Part shown: one piece after another, positions 58,325 to 64,000 of the stretch
Numbering within the stretch: the stretch's first letter is position 1
Layout of the letters: each line of letters starts with the position of its first letter
Source of the DNA: Cinnamomum chago
Taxonomy: Eukaryota > Streptophyta > Magnoliopsida > Laurales > Lauraceae
NCBI GenBank assembly: GCA_038049695.1
Contig: CP142452.1
Location: forward strand, 50,426,501-50,490,500
DNA length: 64,000 nt
Direction: 5' to 3'
Translations under genes and position numbers: made by a program
The notes under the pieces: generated by a model
Databases searched by the model: none
Seen by the model: only the letters and a program-made list of their open reading frames with translations
What the model was told of the DNA's origin: nothing

Positions 58325-61300
58325 TGTGAGAACCCGACCCCTAATCTCTTGGATTAGTGTTGTTTTATTTGTGGATTAGTTTCTTTTAGTGGGATTAGTA
58401 TTTGTTGGGTTGAGTTTGTGAGCTAGAATGGTTTTTCTTCTAGTTTTGGGCTTTTGAGTGCTTTGCTAGCTTGTGGGGCCCTTTGGGGGTTCCCTTTTCG
58501 GCTTTGCATTTACTTGTGAGATTTTCCCGATTTGTTTCGTATTGTGTTTTTGGCCCGTTGCATTCATCTTGAGGAATCCTACAACTTTCATGTTGATCCC
58601 GTATCCATTTGAGAACCCGAAACCCGATTTCTTGGCCTTGAGGGCAAAACAGTCATTTCACACCAAATCTGTACCCAAATCTCGATATTCTCGAAATCCG
58701 TGAAACATATACTTTTTGGAAACTAGAAATTTCGACGATCATTTCTTCCTTCTTCGTCGAATTCATCCGAGGTCCCGAAAGAGATGATTTCAGCCACCCA
58801 AGTTCTTTAAGTTGTGGGACCCAAACCTCACTTGCTTATAAGAGGAACCCATCTCCTTCATTCATTTCACTCTTCCTTTTCCAGCACAAACCAGCAACCT
58901 AGGGTTTCTCTTGTGTTCCTCTTCTTCTTCTTGCTTCTTCATCTCCAAGCCACACCAAGAGTTCATCAATCAAGAAATGGAGATCACCAACCTCTTCCTC
59001 ATCTTGCAAGCTTTCCATTGATACCATTTGTGAAGAGAACCCTCCATCACAAGACTTCCTTTGAGCTTACCTTGTCCATTAGAGGACCTTGCAAGTAAGT
59101 GTTCTTCTTCATCTTCTAGATTTGTAATCTTCTAGCCTTAGAGAAGCTCCACCTTGATTATTGAAAGGTTTCCTTGTCATTTCATTGCTTAACCCATTTT
59201 AGGGTTTGTTTTGGGGGTTTTTGTAGAGATTGTGGATCTTGAGCTTGAGAGGTGATTAGGAGCTTGATTTGCTTGATTAGAGTCAAAGGCAAGTGGATGA
59301 TTGGATCGTTTTGATTATTAACATGTTTTGTGAGAAAAATCTTTTTTCATTAAGGGTTTTGGTGATTTTAGTAGTTGTCTTTACTATGATTAATATTGAT
59401 TTCGAAATGTGCTTATTGATGAGTTTATTCCCTCTTGTTCATGCTTGGAAAATATATGCATCATATTGGCAAGGTTTCAAATGGTTTCACATGAATGAGT
59501 TTTCTCCACCTTGAGATTTGTTGTGAATGGAAAGAATAGAAAGGGAGAAACTTGAAATGAGGAGCTCTTTAGCTCATATTATTGTCTTGGAAACATGTAT
59601 TTTAGTCTTCTTGTTTATAGTTCTATGTGATTGTTTAAGTGTTGGAAAGGAAAGGAAAAAGGAAAGGAAAAAGGAAAGGAAAAAGGAAGGAAAAATCAGT
59701 GTCCCGGACCTGCTGCACGCCCAGGTCCGATCGATCGGACCTACAGGCCGATCGATCGGTCTGTCTTTAACTGTAAGGCTTTTTGAGCCGATCGATCGGA
59801 CTCTATGCATAACTGGTACAGAAATTTCGGTGAGATTTGATATTGTTTTTTTTTAAACCTTTGGGCTTTCTATGAGTCCTAGGGGTATATACCTTAGTGT
59901 TAAGACCAATTATACCCTAATCTAAGGTCTCTAAGACTAGGGAACTAAAAGAAAGAATGGTGATGATCTAGGCACTAATTCTCGGTTTTAGGTGGGACCC
60001 TGGCTACCCTCTTTGGACTGTTTGGACCATGTGTGAGAATGTCTTGAGCCGACACGCCACACGGTTGGCTCGGTGGCATCGGAGTTCAATCCATTTCAAT
60101 CTTGAACGGGATGGAACGACGCGATATCTTCTTTATATCTAAACACAAGTCTTTCCCTTGGTTATCGCGAATTCTATTCCTTTCGGTGATTGAATAGGTT
60201 GCTCGATGTTTCCGGATTAATGTCATGCCTAGGATGGACCGTTTATGATCTTGATTCTTTTCTATGGTAACATCTATTACTACCCATAAGCTCATTTTAA
60301 GTTTGGAAAACCGAAAAGTGCATAAGGAGCCCGGAATGTCTTCAAACTCAAGGAGTACCAAGTAATTATTATAATCGACATACGGGACCCCTATTCACTT
60401 AAATAGATCTTGAAATTAATACTTTTACCCGAAATGGTTATAGTTCATTGTTTCACCTCATTTCCCGAGATTTGCATCACATGACTTGTTTTCCCGAAAG
60501 CATTGAAGTTACTCTGGTAACAGTTATTGTCCCGAAGTGCATTGCACCACATGATATGTCAGTGTGCCCTTGAGCACCCCCGTCTTGCCCGTTTGATTAT
60601 GTATTTGTACTTGGTTTACTTGCATTTGTCTCGATTGTATTTGACCTATGAGTCGGCACCACTAAGCTTAGATAACCCTGTTGGTCTGATCCACCGACTT
60701 GGAGATCCCCCTCTTGTCCCGCCAGCTGCAGCTTGGATCCCGCTACCCGGTTATTACCGTGGTCTTGTCCCGATACCGCAGATTGCTATTGTGGTCCCCG
60801 ATGCCCGGCTCGCTACCGTGGTCATGTATAGTATATGTATATGCATTCATGAGATCCACTGTTTCTCCTCACCTCGAGTAACTGAGATCAGTGCCTAGTA
60901 TATGTATATGTATTTATATGAGATCCCCTGTTTCTCCTCGCCTCGAGTGACTGAGATCAGGGCCTAGTTATTGCTCTATCGCTTTAGTGATAGAGGACTT
61001 AGCTTCGTGTGGTTGCCATCTTGCTAGTTCCTGATTCCTTGGATACCCGACATGTTTTATATTGCTTATTTGTTTTCCGTTAAATGATTCATTTCTTTTA
61101 TAAAAGTTATTGTTATATTATTTCTCGTTCTTAGTACACACCCATGCTTTTACATATATTTCAAACGAACAATGGTTTTGCTAGAATTCTATGATTACAC
61201 ACGTTTTAAATGAATGCCCGAATTGTTAAATATCCATGCTTTGAAATATGTTTTAAATGACACTTGTTTTGCCAGATCCCTATGTTTATACCTGTTTTAA

Positions 61301-62389
61301 ATGAATACCCGAATTGTTAAATATCCATGCTTTGAAATATGTTTTAAATGACACGTGTTTTGTCAGATTCCTATGTTTATACCTGTTTTAAATGATTACC
61401 TGAGTTATTTAATATCCATGCCTTGAAATATGTTTAAATGAACATTAGTCTTGTCAGATTTCTTTGGTTACACCTGTTTTAAATGAACACCCGGTTTGTT
61501 AAATATCCGTATTTTTACATATGTTTCAAATGGACATTGGTTTTGCTAGACTGCTACGAATACATGGTTTGTTGTATACTTATGTTTTTACCTAACTCTC
61601 AAATGAACGTTTGTTTTGTCAAACCACTATATTTATACATGTTTTAGACGAACACCCGATTGTCAAATATCTATGATTATAGATGATGTAAATGAACACA
61701 TGTTTTATTAGATATTCATGTTTTACCCATACTTGAAACGAATACATGGTTTGCCCGAGATCCATGATTTTGCACCCGTTTAATTATATGCAGCATTTGA
61801 TCGATTAGCATGATTTATCATATGTTTTATTCTTTAGTATATTTGTGATCTTTTCATCCACCTGCCAGACCGTCGTGTCTGACCCACTACTTTTAGTACT
61901 CAGGTTCAGATTTCTTCGTCCCGAGATGAGTGCTTGGGTTGGCTGTGGAGCCATGTTTTGCAGGTTGTTTTGTCAGCTATGTCATGTAGACATTGGGCTT
62001 GACATCAGAGCTACGTCATAAATGGGGTAGTGATTATAGCTTATTGTTGTATGGCTTTTATTAGCCTTTTTCTTGGGATTCTTAATTAATGTACATTGAT
62101 AATTGTAACTTGAACATATTTGGGAATGTAATATCCTGTTACTGTCAGCTCTGTAATTTATTGTGATGGTTACTCCAGTCTGATATGATTCTTGATATAA
62201 TAGCTATGTGCTAAAGGTTGAGTGCGACGCGGAATCCGATGGCCACGGACTTCGGGTCGCAACGCCACAAATGCTTCCGCAAAATATTTAGAATATGTTG
62301 TCTTCACACACGCGGATCCTGGGAGAAGTAAAATACATTTATGCTTAATCCCATTCCCGCCCCCGAGGTTCCGGTTCGGGGGCGTGACA
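58325..62389 (+). mobile_element. B: solo LTR, same family as A, 4.1 kb
   Basis: It runs from TGTGAGAACCCGACCCC to GGTTCGGGGGCGTGACA with a perfect duplication ACGTG (58320-58324 and 62390-62394). In order: a TATA box CTTATAAGAG (about 58835), a T/C-rich leader with CTAGGGTTT, a donor-like GCAAGTAAGTG near 59091, a GGAAAGGAAAAA repeat (about 59645-59695), three CCGATCGATCGG palindromes (59727-59803), 30-bp repeats (60737-60826), a 57-bp duplication (about 60859-60967) and the 80-95 bp repeats (61090-61760). No coding content. Confidence 0.94.
59727..59803. repeat. Palindrome cluster, core CGATCGATCG, in LTR B
   Basis: Three CCGATCGATCGG copies sit within 77 bases, versus six in A. The sequence between copies is only partly conserved. 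Confidence 0.9.
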
Positions 62390-62394
62390 ACGTG

Positions 62395-63558
62395 CCCCAA
62401 ATCACAGTTCATGTAGATTTTGTGTTTGGGGTGGGTTTTTCTAATGCCTAAAACACTTGTTTTAGCAAGCAAACAGGCCCCAATAGTTCCATTTATGACA
62501 CTTTTTGGACTAGTATCAATTCTCTGGCTGGCAATTTGTTCTGATTTGGTTTGATGCTGTTATAGTAGGAATTCAATAATATACTATTCTGCTTTGTCCA
62601 TCTTACTTTCCTATGCTAACATGCTTATCTTGTGAATCAGTTACTTCCTTTGGTAATTTAATACTTAATACTCTTTTCTATATATATATATATATATATA
62701 TATGGGAATTAGGAAGCTATAGCAAACTGAGAAAGGTTAAAGAATAAAGTGGACAGAGTGGATATACAAGATGACTTCCATCTGGAGATGGAGGTGATAA
62801 CATATGAAAATTATGGCACAGTTCCACCAACATATAATGAAGGTGACATGCCTGATTTGACCAAATCATCAGCCAGAGAGTTTGTTTCACCATGAACATG
62901 GTACGTAGAGAGAGGCATGTTTTCAATCATGCTCATCTAGTGCAATCTCCACAGCTCCTTACCCTGTTCTTTAACCTAACTAATGGCATTGGAGGAGAAA
63001 ATTCTCAGTAGGGCACCCATTACTGCTACTGTCGTTCCACGTTGGCTTGGGTTGCTCAAGGAACTTTCATAAAATTTGTCTTCTTTACTAAGTAGTTGGA
63101 GACCACTTTTCAACAATTAAAAAAAAAACTATATAGAGACATGATGCAGAAAATTACCACAAAATGCGTCCCACTGCTCGAGTTTGTGGAGAATGGAGAT
63201 ATGGTAACTGGTTCATATTTGGACCAGTACATGAAATGAATGGGGGGTCTTTACTCGAGAAAGAAGGGGTGATGTGCCACACCGCCATGGACAATGAAAT
63301 TGCTTTGACCTTAAAAGTTAATCTGTATTTACACCTAGGCAATAAAATGGAGCAAAGACTAAAGAGATTAACAAGTACAATTCCCACCGGTGGAGTGATT
63401 GCTATGTGAAAATTTATCACCCCTTAATCTTGTTGATTCATCAAGGCCGTCTCTCATGTATCTCTTTCTCCTAACTATATTATAAATTTTCCTCTTTAGA
63501 TGCTGGTTATTTTTTGTTCACCGACCTTAGTGCATGCATCACATGTTGGTTTTTGAAG
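62395..63558. other. Intron-like sequence before the INTS11-like exon
   Basis: T-rich, with a (TA)12 microsatellite at about 62679-62703. A frame at 62740-62905 (KVDRVDIQDDFHLEMEV) and one at 63164-63409 do not match anything I recognise. Confidence 0.4.
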
Positions 63559-63695
63559 GTTATCGGGGCAGCAATGTTTTATGCAAAGGTCGGAGACAGC
63601 ACAATGGTGTATACAGGGGATTATAATATGACACCTGATAGACACCTTGGAGCAGCTCAAATTGATCGCTTACAGCTGGACCTCCTTATAACAGA
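63559..63695 (+). pseudogene. INTS11/CPSF73-II-like exon
   Basis: The frame reads [20 protein letters not shown], then [20 protein letters not shown] and DLLITE. This matches the metallo-beta-lactamase core of plant CPSF73-II (INTS11 homologue), an RNA 3'-end endonuclease, and not CPSF73-I. The [11 protein letters not shown] segment is the part of the metal-binding fold before the STY motif. The upstream edge ...TTTTTGAAG is acceptor-like, and the downstream ACAGA|GTATGA is a plausible donor, after which the similarity stops. Only this exon is seen; neighbouring exons were not found in 62395-63558. It is either a transposon-captured fragment or one exon of a real gene entering the window at its edge. 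The exon itself shows no lesion, so the pseudogene label is provisional. Confidence 0.75.
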
Positions 63696-64000
63696 GTATG
63701 AAGATAGGATTCAATTTAGATTTTTTTGGAATGATGGTAATTATATTAAAATATAAAAATAACAAACGGAACAGATGGAAGATCCATTCAAGGATGTGAA
63801 TCAAATCCAAGAGCATTTGCAAACTAAAGGATCTGCAAATCCATGGAATCAAGGAACACGTAAAAAAAACCGAAATCAGATGAAACATTTTTGGGACATA
63901 AGCGTTTCCATACTCGGATGTAAAAACCGAAATCAGATGAAACTAGGCAGCAATGCAGTTATAAAAGTGAAATAATAAGTATAGCCATGCAATTGTACTC
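63696..64000. other. Sequence after the INTS11-like exon
   Basis: AT-rich and intron-like. AAAACCGAAATCAGATGAAAC occurs twice in part or whole (about 63868 and 63925), 57 bases apart. No further exon is seen. Confidence 0.4.

Larger units (their letters stand above)
56863..64000 (+). mobile_element. CACTA transposon left end; right end not seen
   Basis: CACTACAACAAAACAC at 56863 is the standard terminus of plant CACTA elements and sits inside LTR N. It is followed by about 600 bases of subterminal repeats. I found no inverse terminus (TTGTAGTG with matching subterminal repeats) and no transposase, so the element either extends past the window or is broken. The right limit given is the window edge. 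It contains solo LTR B, and possibly the INTS11-like exon as captured cargo. Confidence 0.7.

Noticed and set aside
59574-59856. Lys/Glu-rich ORF in LTR B
   Set aside because: The run of basic residues is a translation of the GGAAAGGAAAAA simple repeat.
63559-63695. Intact INTS11/CPSF73-II gene
   Set aside because: Only one exon is visible; upstream 1.1 kb shows no other exon and lies beyond a CACTA end and a solo LTR.

Overview
This window is a block of plant nuclear DNA made almost entirely of nested transposable elements. The species cannot be named from the sequence. A flowering plant, probably a eudicot, is suggested by plant-type Ty1/copia and chromodomain Ty3/gypsy elements, a CACTA transposon end, a plant-mobile-domain gene and one exon of a conserved plant nuclear gene (INTS11/CPSF73-II type). 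I found no intact host gene, no rRNA, no tRNA and no CRISPR array.

Layout. The oldest visible layer is a Tat/Ogre-like Ty3/gypsy element: its integrase tail is at 2-328 (+), followed by two genes on the opposite strand. One is aORF1 (951-1637, -), with its own TATA box. The other is aORF2 (7227-13955, -), a degraded plant-mobile-domain gene. A 70-bp tandem array (2057-2751 and 6639-6850) lies between them. This layer was cut by LTR elements that left 5-bp target duplications: A (2752-6633), C (8827-11927), a full chromovirus P (14010-29201, -) and a full copia element H (29360-54210, +). P received K (18870-21734) and J (28006-29190). H received I (32394-35445), F (36945-40005) and G (40205-49737). 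G was itself hit by L (41888-49187), a young complete element that carries no protein. That makes four levels: Tat host, H, G, L. Right of H lie a broken copia gag (54576-55367), a truncated inverted copia LTR N (55368-56862), and a CACTA end starting at 56863. The CACTA region holds solo LTR B (58325-62389) and, at the right edge, the INTS11-like exon (63559-63695).

Of eleven LTR insertions with matching target duplications, only P, H and L keep two LTRs. A, B, C, F, G, I, J and K are solo LTRs. P and H have stop codons and altered protease active sites, so nothing here looks able to move on its own. L could only be mobilised by proteins from another element.

The most unusual signals are not genes. 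(1) The internal region of L is a run of at least sixteen consecutive stem-loops. Every stem has a different sequence, but most loops share one AT-rich motif. (2) The LTRs of G and L carry a second stem-loop module that is absent from the related solo LTR J. (3) Five different LTR families each carry a cluster of short CpG-containing palindromes, with a different core in each family (CGATCGATCG, GCTCGAGC, GGCTAGCC, GGTCGACC). (4) Behind the primer-binding site of L sits a complete 220-bp mini-LTR followed by a second identical primer-binding site.
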